Shown here: piece after piece, positions 8,077 to 16,713 of the stretch
How the letters are laid out: each line of letters starts with the position of its first letter
Position numbering within the stretch: the first letter of the stretch is position 1
From: Falsiroseomonas tokyonensis
GTDB lineage: Bacteria; Pseudomonadota; Alphaproteobacteria; Acetobacterales; Acetobacteraceae
Length of the DNA stretch: 64,000 nt
Direction of reading: 5' to 3'
NCBI RefSeq assembly: GCF_019024325.1
Contig: NZ_JAFNJS010000013.1
Span: forward strand, 1 to 64,000
Translations under genes and position numbers: made by a program
Notes under the pieces: generated by a model
Told to the model about the DNA's origin: nothing
The model's input: the letters and a program-made list of their open reading frames with translations, nothing else
The model's database searches: none

Positions 8077-8682
8077 CTACCAGCGACGGACGGGACCGCA
8101 ATCCAGATGGACGAAGCCGTCGCGGCTGTAGAGGCCGACGCCGCCCAGCCGCATCTCGGAAGCCAGCCGCGCCAACTGCACGGCGCTGCGCCCCGGCAGC
8201 CGGCAATCCGCCGCCATGCCGGACATATGCAGCGAGACGCGGGAGACGCGGCGGCTGCGGCTGGCATTGCCGGCATTGGTCTCGGGCGTGCGATAGCCGC
8301 TGACCACCTCGAAGGTCTCGTCGCTGGCGTCCATCTGCCGCGCCACCGTCGACATCACGTCGAACAGCCGGGGATCCATCGGCGTGGTCTCGGCCCGCGA
8401 CAGGTCGCGGAAGACGATATCAAGCTGGCGCAGCGCCTCCCGGTCGTAGCGACCATCGCGGAAATAGACGCCGGAGAAGCTGTCATTGGTGACCTGGCGG
8501 CGCACCCGCAGGCTTCGGGTGGCGCCCTGCGCCTGCACCGGCGCGGCCGCCGCCACGCTGCCGGCCAGCACCGCCGCCAGCAGGCCACGCCGCGGCAGGG
8601 CCTCGGCCGGGACCAGACCCTCCGGCCCGCAGCAGGGGCAGGCGCCGGACCACAGGCCGCCATGGCCGAACAGGCCCGGCAT
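8077..8682 (-). CDS. DUF882/YcbK-family peptidase (M15-like)
   Basis: 201 aa. A Tat-like or Sec leader (LPRRGLLAAVLAGSVAAAAPVQAQ, about residues 29-52) follows an unusual Cys-containing N-terminal stretch (ACPCCGPEG). The mature part has the zinc-peptidase features of the D,D-carboxypeptidase-like DUF882 family: SGYRTPETN, HMSGMAADCRLPG and the terminal DGFVHLDCGPVRRW, supplying His-Asp-His-type ligands. Its ATG shares an A with the TGA of the L,D-transpeptidase gene (TGATG), so the two are translationally coupled. The pairing matches the ycbB-ycbK arrangement in enterobacteria. The role is probably trimming peptidoglycan peptides in the periplasm. Confidence 0.85.
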   Translation of the reverse strand: MPGLFGHGGLWSGACPCCGPEGLVPAEALPRRGLLAAVLAGSVAAAAPVQAQGATRSLRVRRQVTNDSFSGVYFRDGRYDREALRQLDIVFRDLSRAETTPMDPRLFDVMSTVARQMDASDETFEVVSGYRTPETNAGNASRSRRVSRVSLHMSGMAADCRLPGRSAVQLARLASEMRLGGVGLYSRDGFVHLDCGPVRRW

Positions 8683-10247
8683 CAGCGCGCCGCCGTCTGG
8701 TTGCTCGCAGCCGGGCGCGAAAGCCCCGCCACCAGCCGCGGCACATTCGCCATGGCGCGGGCATAGGCGGCGTCCAGCCGGTAGATGTCGGGCCGGATCC
8801 GCACCCGCCCGCCGGCCTCCACCATCACGGTATGGTAGTGCAGCCGCACCGGCAGGCTGCGCGAGAGCGAGACCACGCTGGTGGCGCGGCTGGCCAAGGC
8901 GCGTTCCGCCCGCGCCAAATCCCAGCCCGGGGTGCCGGACAGCAGCAGCGCCATCAGCTGGTTCGGCTCCGCCAGGCGGATGCAGCCGGAGGAGAAGGCG
9001 CGGTCCGGGCGGCGGAACAGGTGCCGGTCCGGCGTGTCGTGCAGGAAGATGTCCTCGTTGTTCGGCATGATGAACTTCAGCCGGCCGAGGGCGCTGGAAT
9101 CGCCCGCATCCTGCCGCACGAAATAGGGGAAGCGCTGGCCGTTGATGCTGGACCAGTCGATGGTGCGCGGATCGATCTCCATTCGCTCCCCACCCACCAC
9201 GGTGAAGACGCGGAAGCCGCGCTCCATCATCGCCTGCGGGTCGCGGCGGAAGCGCGGCAGCAGGTCCTCCCGCGCATTGCGCTCCGGCACCCCCCAGGGC
9301 GGGTTGAACTGGATGGCGGTCAGCCGCACCGCCATCATCGGCGTGGCGCGGTCCGGCCGGCCGACGATGACGGCCATGGCGAGCAGTTCGCGCTCCCCCT
9401 CCATCACCCGCAGCCGGTAGTCAGGCACATTCACATCCACCCGGCGCTCCGCCGGCGGCGGGGCCGCGGCGCGGCGCATGTCCAGCGCGACGCGCAGCTG
9501 GTCCACCCGGGCGGTCAGCGGGCGGTTCAGCAGGCCGAGGCTGATGCGGCCGACGCGGCCATCCACCTCCAGCCCATTGGCGGCCTGCCAGCGGCGCACC
9601 GCATCCTCCAGCACCCGGTCATAAAGCGCGCCCGCATCCGGCGCCGCGGCCAGGACGGGGTCTTCCACCGCCAGCCGGGCGCGCAGAAGCGGCACGCGCT
9701 GCGCATCGACCATGCCGGGGTCGATGGTCGCATCGCCCGGGATGGGGGACCAGGGCTGGGCGGCGATCTGCCGCTGGCGCGCGAGTTCCGCCTTCAGGGC
9801 GGCGGCGTCCTGCGGGCGCAGCGCCGCGCGGTCCAGCAGCGCCGCCGGGTCCGGCGTGGTGGCGAGGTCCGCCAGCCAGGCTTCCATGTTCACGCCGGAG
9901 ATGTCGCGCCGCAGGTCCGGCCGGCCCGGCATGTCCCGCACCCGGCCCAGCAGCAGGTCCGACAGCGCGGCGGCCGAGGCCGCATGCAGCGCGGTGCGAT
10001 AGGCCGCCGGGTCGCTGGCCGCCAGGCTGCTGTCCGGAATGGCATAGTGGCGCGGGTCCAGCCCGTCCTCCTCCAGCCGCAGCAGCCGGTCCACCAGCTT
10101 CAGCAGGGCATCGGTGGGCGCCAGGCCCGGCGCGATGGCGGGCGGCATGGCCGCCGGCATGCTCGCCGGGCGGATGGTCTGGGCACCTGCGGGCGCTGCG
10201 ACCAGGGCGAGGGCTGCGGCGAGGAGCGGCCGGCGTTCGATCTGCAT
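8682..10247 (-). CDS. L,D-transpeptidase (YcbB/LdtD-like)
   Basis: 521 aa from the ATG at 10247 (MQIERRPLLAAALALVAAPAGAQ is a signal peptide; the frame is open 13 codons further up). Makes 3-3 peptidoglycan crosslinks in the periplasm. Order: N-terminal scaffold domain, a peptidoglycan-binding-like helix region around 195-235 (RRWQAANGLEVDGRVGRISL), then the YkuD catalytic domain with FIMPNNEDIFLHDTP and the catalytic SGCIRLAEPNQL (Cys nucleophile, with the His of HDTP in support). Length and architecture match YcbB. Coupled to the downstream YcbK-type peptidase. Confidence 0.9.
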   Translation of the reverse strand: MQIERRPLLAAALALVAAPAGAQTIRPASMPAAMPPAIAPGLAPTDALLKLVDRLLRLEEDGLDPRHYAIPDSSLAASDPAAYRTALHAASAAALSDLLLGRVRDMPGRPDLRRDISGVNMEAWLADLATTPDPAALLDRAALRPQDAAALKAELARQRQIAAQPWSPIPGDATIDPGMVDAQRVPLLRARLAVEDPVLAAAPDAGALYDRVLEDAVRRWQAANGLEVDGRVGRISLGLLNRPLTARVDQLRVALDMRRAAAPPPAERRVDVNVPDYRLRVMEGERELLAMAVIVGRPDRATPMMAVRLTAIQFNPPWGVPERNAREDLLPRFRRDPQAMMERGFRVFTVVGGERMEIDPRTIDWSSINGQRFPYFVRQDAGDSSALGRLKFIMPNNEDIFLHDTPDRHLFRRPDRAFSSGCIRLAEPNQLMALLLSGTPGWDLARAERALASRATSVVSLSRSLPVRLHYHTVMVEAGGRVRIRPDIYRLDAAYARAMANVPRLVAGLSRPAASNQTAAR

Positions 10248-10369
10248 GAGGCTGGAATACCGAAGCGGGCCCCCGGTTGCAAACACAACGGAGGCGTGAG
10301 CTTCCTCCGCTAGAGGCCTGTCCGGTCACGAAAGGCTTCCGGACGCCCCCGAGGCATGCCCGCCGCGCC

Positions 10370-11119
10370 TCAGCGCCCGCCGCCCACCGGCAGCACCGCG
10401 CCGGTGACATAAGCGCTGGCCGGGGAGAGCAGGAACAGGATGGTCTCCGCCACCTCCTCCGGCGTGCCCATGCGGCGCAGCGGGATATTCGGCACGATGC
10501 GGCCGATCCGCTCCGGGATGCCGGCGCTGGCGTGGATGTCCGTGTCGATCATGCCGGGCGCCACGGCATTCACGCGGATTCCCTCCCCGGCCAGTTCGCG
10601 GGCCAGCCCGAGCACCAGGGAATCCACCGCGCCCTTGGTGGCGGCGTAGTGCACGAATTCGAAGGCGGAGCCGATCTGCGCGGCGCGGGAGGAAACGGCG
10701 ACGATGCCGCCGCCGGCGCCGCCCAGGCTGGTCGCCATGCGCGCGGCCGCCTGCCGGCAGGCACTCGCCAGGCCCAGAACGTTCACGCGGAAGACCTCGG
10801 CCCAGGTCGCGTCGGTCGAGGCCAGGAAGTCGGAGGCCGGGCCGGTGATGCCGGCATTGGCCACCAGCGCGTCCAGCCGGCCGAAGCGCGCATCCAGCCT
10901 GGCGAAGGCGCGGGCCGTGGCCTCGGGGTCGCCCGCATCCGCCTGCACCAGTTCCACCGCCGCGCCGGCGGCCCGGCAGGCGGCCGCGCTGGCCTCGGCC
11001 GCGTCCTGGCCCCCGCGCCAGGTCAGCAGCAGGTCATAGCCGTCGCGCGCCGCCAGCCGCGCCACCGCGGCCCCGATGCCCCGGCCCCCGCCGGTCACCA
11101 GCATCACTGGCCTTGCCAT
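10370..11119 (-). CDS. SDR-family oxidoreductase
   Basis: 249 aa classical short-chain dehydrogenase/reductase. NAD(P)-binding TGGGRGIG at residues 9-16, NAG at 86-88, catalytic Ser in VSSRAA and YAATK (Tyr-x-x-x-Lys), then PGMIDTDIH and the C-terminal VGGG. The Rossmann fold is complete. The substrate cannot be told; sugar alcohol or 3-oxoacyl reductases in this group look alike. It stands alone, 42 bases from the next minus-strand gene. Confidence 0.92.
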   Translation of the reverse strand: MARPVMLVTGGGRGIGAAVARLAARDGYDLLLTWRGGQDAAEASAAACRAAGAAVELVQADAGDPEATARAFARLDARFGRLDALVANAGITGPASDFLASTDATWAEVFRVNVLGLASACRQAAARMATSLGGAGGGIVAVSSRAAQIGSAFEFVHYAATKGAVDSLVLGLARELAGEGIRVNAVAPGMIDTDIHASAGIPERIGRIVPNIPLRRMGTPEEVAETILFLLSPASAYVTGAVLPVGGGR

Positions 11120-11161
11120 CCCGTCCTCCCCCCAAAAAGCGGGGACAGGACAGCGCGATCC

Positions 11162-11455
11162 TCAGCCGAGCGCCAGATAGAGCAGCCAGGCCACCAGCGC
11201 CGCCACCAGCAGGACGATGACGCCGGAGCCGAAGGCGGCGAGGCCCTCGTGGCGCCGCGCCCCCTCCTCCGGCTTGGCGATGGGGCGGGAGGGTGGCGCG
11301 GCCTCGGGCGGGGTGAAGGGGCTGCGCGGCCCGGGCGGCGGCGCCACGGCGTTGTCGGCCGGGACCGCGCCGGCGGACAGGCTCTCGGCCGGCCGCTTCG
11401 CGGCGGCTGCGCCTTCGACGCGGGACAGGTCAGCAGAAGCAATCGGGGCTCTCAT
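11162..11455 (-). CDS. Small proline-rich tail-anchored membrane protein
   Basis: 97 aa starting at the ATG at 11455; a much longer open frame upstream is not coding. Residues 1-70 are hydrophilic and Pro/Ala-rich. Residues about 76-96 form one transmembrane helix (SGVIVLLVAALVAWLLYLAL) ending at the C-terminus, so the protein is probably tail-anchored with its N-terminus in the cytoplasm. No family recognised. The next gene upstream has the same plan, which suggests a duplicated or co-functional pair. Confidence 0.6.
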   Translation of the reverse strand: MRAPIASADLSRVEGAAAAKRPAESLSAGAVPADNAVAPPPGPRSPFTPPEAAPPSRPIAKPEEGARRHEGLAAFGSGVIVLLVAALVAWLLYLALG

Positions 11456-11502
11456 GGGTCGCTCCTTCGGGCGCCAGGCCCGATGGCACGACAACGCATC
11501 AA

Positions 11503-11781
11503 TCAGCGCTGGGTGAGCATCCAGCCGAGGAAAAAGATCACCGCGACGGCTACGACCAGGCCCTTCAGGATCGCCCAGATTTCGCTGCGGCTGCCCTGCG
11601 GCTCCGCCTCCTCCGGCAGGAAGGTGGGGCGCACCGGCAGCGCGCCATGGGCGAAGGGGTCGCGTCGTCGGGGGGTGGGGCGCTGCAGCGGCGCCTCTCC
11701 GCTCGCGGTGGCGTCCGGTGCTTCGGTGGCGGGGTTGGCACGTGCGGACCCGGCCATCGGCCCATGCTGGCCTGACATCAC
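11503..11781 (-). CDS. Small proline-rich tail-anchored membrane protein
   Basis: 92 aa (or 91 from the second ATG). The N-terminal 65 residues are hydrophilic and Pro-rich (QRPTPRRRDPFAHG, RPTFLPEEAEP). Residues about 69-89 form a single helix (ILKGLVVAVAVIFFLGWML) with only four residues after it. Same layout as the 11162-11455 protein, 47 bases apart, probably one transcript. Function unknown. Confidence 0.6.
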   Translation of the reverse strand: MMSGQHGPMAGSARANPATEAPDATASGEAPLQRPTPRRRDPFAHGALPVRPTFLPEEAEPQGSRSEIWAILKGLVVAVAVIFFLGWMLTQR

Positions 11782-11984
11782 AGCTTCTCCCTGGCTGCCC
11801 GAGGGGACCGGCCGTCCGGCCCGCGGCTGATCCTAGCGAGGCCGGCGGGCACGGCACAATCGATTTGATTTCAATACAAAATACCCCGGCCGCGCCTTTC
11901 GCCGCCCCAGCCCGGCCGATTGACGCCGCGCCCGGCCCGGTCCACCCCTTGCGCGCTGCGCCAGAAGGGAGAAACGACGACACC

Positions 11985-13073
11985 ATGCGGGCAAGTGCGG
12001 AGAGCGTGCGGGCACAGATCCTGGCCATCCTCGGCGCCTGGGGCATGCCGGAGGATCTGGCGGCGGAGACGGCGGAGGTGATGCTGGATACCGACCTCGC
12101 CGGCGTCGACAGCCACGGCATCGGCATGCTCGCCAGCTACGAGGGCATGCGCCATGCCGGCCAGGTGAAGCTGGACAGCCGCCCGCGCATCGAACGCGAC
12201 AGCGGCGCGGTGGCGCTGGTGGATGGCGGCGCGGGGCTCGGCCATCCGGCGGCCAGCTTCGCGATGCGGCTGGCGATCCAGCGCGCCAAGCGCCACGGCA
12301 TCGGTGCCGTCGCGGTGCGCAACAGCCACCATTTCGGCGCGGCCGGCTGGTATGTGAAGCTGGCGGCGAAGAATGGCTGCCTCGGCCTGGTGACCAGCGG
12401 TACCCGCACCATGGCCATGGTGCCGACGCATGGTGCGGTGCCGGTGCTCGGCACGAACCCGATCGCCTTCGCCGCCCCCGGCCAGCGCCAGCCGCCCGTG
12501 CTGCTGGACATGGCCACCACCACGGCGGCGGCCAACAAGGTGCGCGCCAAGGCGCTGCGCAACCGGCCGATCCCCGCCGGTTGGGTGATGGATGGCGCGG
12601 GCCAGCCTGTCACCGATGGCGCCGCCGCCGTCGCCCAGGTCTTCGAGAAGCCGGAAGGCGGCCTTTCCCCGGTCGGCGGCACGCCGGACATGGCCAGCCA
12701 CAAGGGCTATGGCCTGGCGCTGATGGCGCATATCCTGGGGGCGACGCTGTCCGGTGCCTCCTTCTCCCCGATCCGCGTGCGGACGCAGCGACCCGAGGAC
12801 CCGGACGATATCGGCCATTTCATGCTGGCGATCGACCCCGCCGCCTTCCGCCCGCAGGGCGATTTCGAGCAGGACCTGGACCAGGTGGTGGATGTGCTGC
12901 GCGCAACCCCCGCCGCCGACCCGGCCCAGCCCGTTCTCGTGCCCGGCGATCCCGAGCGCGCGGAGCATGCCGAGCGCAGCGCCCATGGCATTCCCATCCC
13001 GGCCGGGCTGGAGGCGCAGATCCGCGCCATCGCAGACCGTGCCAATGTGCCATTCCTCCTCACCGACGCCTGA
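11985..13073 (+). CDS. Ldh-family (malate/lactate/sulfolactate-type) NAD(P)-dependent oxidoreductase
   Basis: 362 aa from the ATG at 11985 (AGAAGGGAG ribosome site); the open frame reaches back to 11718 without coding character. Oxidises a 2-hydroxyacid to a 2-oxoacid. Family marks: GVDSHGIGM, catalytic His in NSHHFGAAGWY, GTNPIAFAAP, LLDMATTTAAANKVR and GGTPDMASHKGYGLAL. It is not related to classical Rossmann LDH. First gene of a three-gene run with a PEP mutase-family lyase and a haloacid dehalogenase, which suggests degradation of a substituted 2-hydroxyacid. An AT-rich patch (11864-11884) upstream may hold the promoter or an operator. Confidence 0.9.
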   Translation: MRASAESVRAQILAILGAWGMPEDLAAETAEVMLDTDLAGVDSHGIGMLASYEGMRHAGQVKLDSRPRIERDSGAVALVDGGAGLGHPAASFAMRLAIQRAKRHGIGAVAVRNSHHFGAAGWYVKLAAKNGCLGLVTSGTRTMAMVPTHGAVPVLGTNPIAFAAPGQRQPPVLLDMATTTAAANKVRAKALRNRPIPAGWVMDGAGQPVTDGAAAVAQVFEKPEGGLSPVGGTPDMASHKGYGLALMAHILGATLSGASFSPIRVRTQRPEDPDDIGHFMLAIDPAAFRPQGDFEQDLDQVVDVLRATPAADPAQPVLVPGDPERAEHAERSAHGIPIPAGLEAQIRAIADRANVPFLLTDA

Positions 13074-13085
13074 AGGATTTTTGCT

Positions 13086-13979
13086 ATGCCGCACCCCTCG
13101 CTTCGTCAGGCGCTTGCCGCCAACGAGTTCATCCTGGCGCCCGGCGTGTTCGACATGATCTCCGCCAAGGTCGCGGACGGGCTCGGCTTCAAGGCGCTCT
13201 ACGCGACCGGTTTCGGCGTCACGGCCTCGCATCTCGGCCTGGCCGATGCGGGGATCGCGACCTACACGGACATGGTCAGCCGCATGGGCACCATCGCCAA
13301 GGGCTGCAAGACGCCGGTGATCTCCGATGCCGATACCGGCTATGGTGGCCTGCTGAACGTGCGCCACACCGTCCGCGGCTATGAGGATGCGGGCGTCACC
13401 GCCATCCAGCTGGAGGACCAGGAAGTTCCCAAGAAGTGCGGCCATACCCCGGGCCGCAAGGTGATCCCGGCCGAGGAGATGGCGCTGAAGATCCGCGTCG
13501 CGGCGGAGGCCCGGCAGAGCGAGGATTTCCTCATCATCGCCCGCACCGATGCCCGCACCGCGCTCGGCCTGGATGAGGCGATCCGCCGCGGCCTGATGTA
13601 TGCCGAGGCCGGCGCCGATGTGATCTTCATCGAGAGTCCGGAGAGCGAGGCCGAAATGGCCGAGGTCGGCCGCCACATCAAGAAGCCGCTGTTTGCGAAC
13701 ATGGTCGAGGGCGGCCGCACGCCGATCGTCCCGGCGGACCGGCTGCATGCGATGGGCTACCGCATCGCCATCTATCCGGCGGTGGGCTTCCTGACCGTCG
13801 CGGCGGCGCTGGAGAAGGCCTATTCCCAGCTCAAGGCCGATGGCCACTCCAACAATATGGGCGTCAACGACGCCTACAGCTTCGCCAAGATGTGCGAGCT
13901 GATGGGCTTCCCCGAGGTCTGGGAATTCGACCGGAAGTGGGCCGAGGCCGCCGGCAACCTGCCCAAGGCGGCCGAGTGA
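13086..13979 (+). CDS. Isocitrate lyase/PEP mutase superfamily lyase
   Basis: 297 aa TIM-barrel enzyme. Visible: DADTGYGG (Mg-binding aspartates), EDQEVPKKCGH (the catalytic KKCGH loop of C-C lyases), RTDAR, and IFIESPES. The KKCGH loop indicates a lyase such as methylisocitrate, 2,3-dimethylmalate or oxaloacetate-cleaving enzymes rather than a phosphonomutase. It starts 13 bases after the Ldh-type gene and its TGA overlaps the next ATG, so the operon is tight. A plausible pathway: the dehydrogenase makes a 2-oxoacid and this enzyme cleaves a related C4-C6 acid. Exact substrate not predictable. Confidence 0.88.
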   Translation: MPHPSLRQALAANEFILAPGVFDMISAKVADGLGFKALYATGFGVTASHLGLADAGIATYTDMVSRMGTIAKGCKTPVISDADTGYGGLLNVRHTVRGYEDAGVTAIQLEDQEVPKKCGHTPGRKVIPAEEMALKIRVAAEARQSEDFLIIARTDARTALGLDEAIRRGLMYAEAGADVIFIESPESEAEMAEVGRHIKKPLFANMVEGGRTPIVPADRLHAMGYRIAIYPAVGFLTVAAALEKAYSQLKADGHSNNMGVNDAYSFAKMCELMGFPEVWEFDRKWAEAAGNLPKAAE

Positions 13980-14704
13980 TGGCCCCGCCGGTGCGCGCCC
14001 TTCTCTTCGATGTCTTCGGCACCGTGGTGGATTGGCGCACATCGGTGGCGCGGGAGGTGACGCCCTTCCTCGCCGAGCATGCGCCGGGCACCGACCCGGT
14101 GGAATTCGCCGCCGCCTGGCGCCGGCGCTACCAGCCGGCGATGGACGCCGTGCGCAGCGGCGCCCGCCCCTTCACCCGGCTCGACATCCTGCACCGCGAA
14201 AACCTGGAGGCGGTGCTGGCCGACCACGGCATCGACCCCGCCGGGCTGGAAGAGGCCACGCTCGATCACCTCAACAAGGCCTGGCATCGCCTCGACCCCT
14301 GGCCGGACAGCGTCGAGGGTCTGCGCCGGCTGAAGACCCGCTTCATCATCGCGCCGCTGTCCAACGGCAATATCGCGCTGATGCTGAACCTGGCGAAGCG
14401 CGCCGGCCTGCCCTGGGACGCGATCCTCGGCGCGGAGGTGGCGCAGGCCTACAAGCCGAGCCCAGCCGCCTATCTCCGCACCGCCGAGATCCTGGGGCTG
14501 CCGCCGGAGGCCTGCATGCTGGTGGCGGCCCACAACGGGGACTTGGCCGCGGCGCGGCGCTGCGGCTTCCGCACCGCCTTCATCCCGCGCCCCACCGAAT
14601 ACGGGCCGGACCAGGCGAAGGATCTGCTGCCGGAGCAGGATTGGGACTTCGTCGCGCCGAGCTTTCCGGCGCTCGCGGACCAGCTCGGCTGCCCGCCCGC
14701 CTGA
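13979..14704 (+). CDS. Type II (S)-2-haloacid dehalogenase-like HAD hydrolase
   Basis: 241 aa, starting at the ATG that shares its A with the preceding TGA (GTGATGG). HAD motif I DVFGTVVDW (nucleophilic Asp), motif II LSNGN, Lys in QAYKPSP and motif IV AAHNGDLAAA (commonly AAHNxDL). The length fits haloacid dehalogenase type II, which converts L-2-haloacids to D-2-hydroxyacids. Many such proteins have other small-acid substrates. Co-expression with an Ldh-type dehydrogenase makes 2-substituted acid catabolism a reasonable inference. Confidence 0.85.
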   Translation: MAPPVRALLFDVFGTVVDWRTSVAREVTPFLAEHAPGTDPVEFAAAWRRRYQPAMDAVRSGARPFTRLDILHRENLEAVLADHGIDPAGLEEATLDHLNKAWHRLDPWPDSVEGLRRLKTRFIIAPLSNGNIALMLNLAKRAGLPWDAILGAEVAQAYKPSPAAYLRTAEILGLPPEACMLVAAHNGDLAAARRCGFRTAFIPRPTEYGPDQAKDLLPEQDWDFVAPSFPALADQLGCPPA

Positions 14705-14775
14705 CCACCGCTTCTTGATCCGCTCGCCTGGCGCCGCGAAACTGGCGGCGCAAACCAGCAGGCTACCCACCCCGC

Positions 14776-15957
14776 ATGTCCTTCCCGCATGACGACCCCG
14801 CCTGGGCGGAGACCGCGCTCTTCCTGCGCAGCCGCCTCGCGCCGCCGGACCGCGTGGTGGCGCCAGATGCCTTCCGCTGGGCGATCCCCCGCGCGGAAAC
14901 CTTCGCCGCCGCGGCCAGCCCCGCCGACTTCGCCTGGGTGGTGGTGCACAAGGGGGAGCTGGACCGCATCCCGCGCGGCTTCCTGGAGGCGCTGCCGGGC
15001 ACGGCGCAGCCGGTCTTTGCCAATCCGGTCTTCGTCGTCTTCGCCCAGCCCGGCCCGGGCCTGCCGGATCTGACCGAGACCGACCATGTCCGCGCCTTCG
15101 AGGCCAATCGGCAGGCCCTGCCGCCCGTGCCCGCGCCCGAACCCGAACCGGTTGCCGCCGCCATGCCCGAATCCCCGCCCGCGCCGCCACCGCCGCCGCG
15201 CCCGGCGCCCTTCCCCCCCGCCCCGCCGCGGCCACCGCGCCCGCCGGCCCGCCAGGCGGCGGCACCGCCACGCCCCTGGCTGGTCCCCGGCGCCCCGGCC
15301 ACGGCGCGGGAGGCCGCCTTCCAGGCCGAGCTCGACCGCCTGGTCGCCGACTATCTGGGCGATGCGCGGGATGAGGCGGTGCTCGACATCGCCTGCGGCA
15401 CGGGCCGCCTGGCGCCGCTGCTGCCGGGGGCCGCGCGCATCACCGGCATCGACCTGTCGCCCGATTCCATCGCCGCCGCCCAGGCGCGCCATGCAGGCGA
15501 TCCGCGCTTCACCTTCGCGCGCATGGATGCGGCCCGCCTGGCCTTCCCGGCCGCCAGCTTCGACACGGCGCTGCTGCTGGACAGCCTGGAGATGCTGGCC
15601 GATCCGGCCGCCGCCCTGGCCGAGGCCGCCCGCGTGCTGGCCCAGGGTGGGCGGCTGATGCTGAGCGCCATGAACCGCGACAGCCTGCCGCTGCGGGCCC
15701 AGCGCCGCCTCGGCCTGCCCGTGCCGCCGCTGGGTTTCACTGCCGCCGAGGTGACGGGGATGCTGCGCGCCGCGGGGCTGCAGGTGGTGCGCAGCGATGG
15801 CTGCTTCCTCTCGCCCGGCTGGGCCCTGCCCGGCGCCGCGCCAGGCCTCGCCGCGCTGGAGGAGGAGCCGGAGTTCATCGAGGCCGCCCGCCACCTCGGC
15901 CGCCGCGCGGGGCCGGAGGATGCGCTGGCCTTCGTGCTGCTGGCCCGAAAAGGCTGA
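14776..15957 (+). CDS. Class I SAM-dependent methyltransferase with an N-terminal extra domain
   Basis: 393 aa in three parts. Residues 1-115 form a compact domain I cannot name. Residues about 115-178 form a low-complexity linker very rich in proline and alanine. Residues about 179-393 are a Methyltransf_11 domain: motif I VLDIACGTGRLAPLL, acidic GIDLSPDSI, a post-I LLLDSLEMLADPAAAL segment, then LAQGGRLMLSAMNRDS. The N-terminal domain (WAIPRAETFA, WVVVHKGELDRIP) resembles glycan-related methyltransferases with sugar-polymer partners, but that is a guess. No operon partner. Confidence 0.8.
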   Translation: MSFPHDDPAWAETALFLRSRLAPPDRVVAPDAFRWAIPRAETFAAAASPADFAWVVVHKGELDRIPRGFLEALPGTAQPVFANPVFVVFAQPGPGLPDLTETDHVRAFEANRQALPPVPAPEPEPVAAAMPESPPAPPPPPRPAPFPPAPPRPPRPPARQAAAPPRPWLVPGAPATAREAAFQAELDRLVADYLGDARDEAVLDIACGTGRLAPLLPGAARITGIDLSPDSIAAAQARHAGDPRFTFARMDAARLAFPAASFDTALLLDSLEMLADPAAALAEAARVLAQGGRLMLSAMNRDSLPLRAQRRLGLPVPPLGFTAAEVTGMLRAAGLQVVRSDGCFLSPGWALPGAAPGLAALEEEPEFIEAARHLGRRAGPEDALAFVLLARKG

Positions 15958-16034
15958 CGCCCCCGTCGACAAAAGGTCATCTTCCTGGTCCATAGACCCT
16001 TGAGCGGCGCGAGGCCGCCCTGGGGTGGGATCGC

Positions 16035-16694
16035 ATGACCGAGAGCGACTACAGCTTTATCGACGCCGAGGGCCTGGACAGCGCCGCGGCCTATCGCCTG
16101 GTGGTGGGCTGCGTGGTGCCGCGGCCGATCGCCTGGATCACCACGGTGGATGCCAGCGGCCGGGTGAATGCCGCGCCCTTCAGCTCCTACAACTACGTCG
16201 CCACCAGCCCGCCCATGCTGGCGATCAATATCGCGACCCGCGCCGGCACGGATGGCCAGGTGAAGGACACCGCCCGCAACATCCTGGAAAGCCGCGAATT
16301 CGTGGTGAATGTCGCCACCGAGGCGACGATGGAGGTGATGCACCGCTCGGCCGCCGACTACCCGCCTGAGGTCAGCGAGGCCGAGGCGCTGGGCATCGCC
16401 CTGCTGCCGAGCCGGCGGGTGAAGCCGCCGCGCATCGCCGCCTCCCCGGTGCAGATGGAATGCCGGCTGGACCAGGCGATCACCCTCGGGCGGGGGATCA
16501 ACACGCTCTATATCGGGGAGATCGTGGCCTTCCACCTGTCCAAGGCGGTCTTCGACGGCAGCCGGGTGGATGCCACGAAGATGCGCCCGGTGGCCCGCCT
16601 CGGCGGCCCCTACTACGCGGCGCTCGGCGAGATTTTCGAGCGGCCGATGCTGCAGCGGCCGCCCGGCGGCGAGGGCTGGGTGAAGAAGGGCTGA
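16035..16694 (+). CDS. Flavin reductase family protein
   Basis: 219 aa FMN-binding split-barrel protein of the flavin reductase/DIM6 group. Visible: VVPRPIAWITTVDASGRVNAAPFSSYNYVATSPPML, the family's FMN site, then VNVATEATMEVMHRSAADYPP and a late GGPYYAAL. Proteins like this bind or reduce FMN with NAD(P)H and often supply reduced flavin to a monooxygenase; none is adjacent. Convergent with the Bug gene ending at 16714. Confidence 0.88.
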   Translation: MTESDYSFIDAEGLDSAAAYRLVVGCVVPRPIAWITTVDASGRVNAAPFSSYNYVATSPPMLAINIATRAGTDGQVKDTARNILESREFVVNVATEATMEVMHRSAADYPPEVSEAEALGIALLPSRRVKPPRIAASPVQMECRLDQAITLGRGINTLYIGEIVAFHLSKAVFDGSRVDATKMRPVARLGGPYYAALGEIFERPMLQRPPGGEGWVKKG

Positions 16695-16713
16695 CGCCCC
16701 GGGCGGCGCCGGC

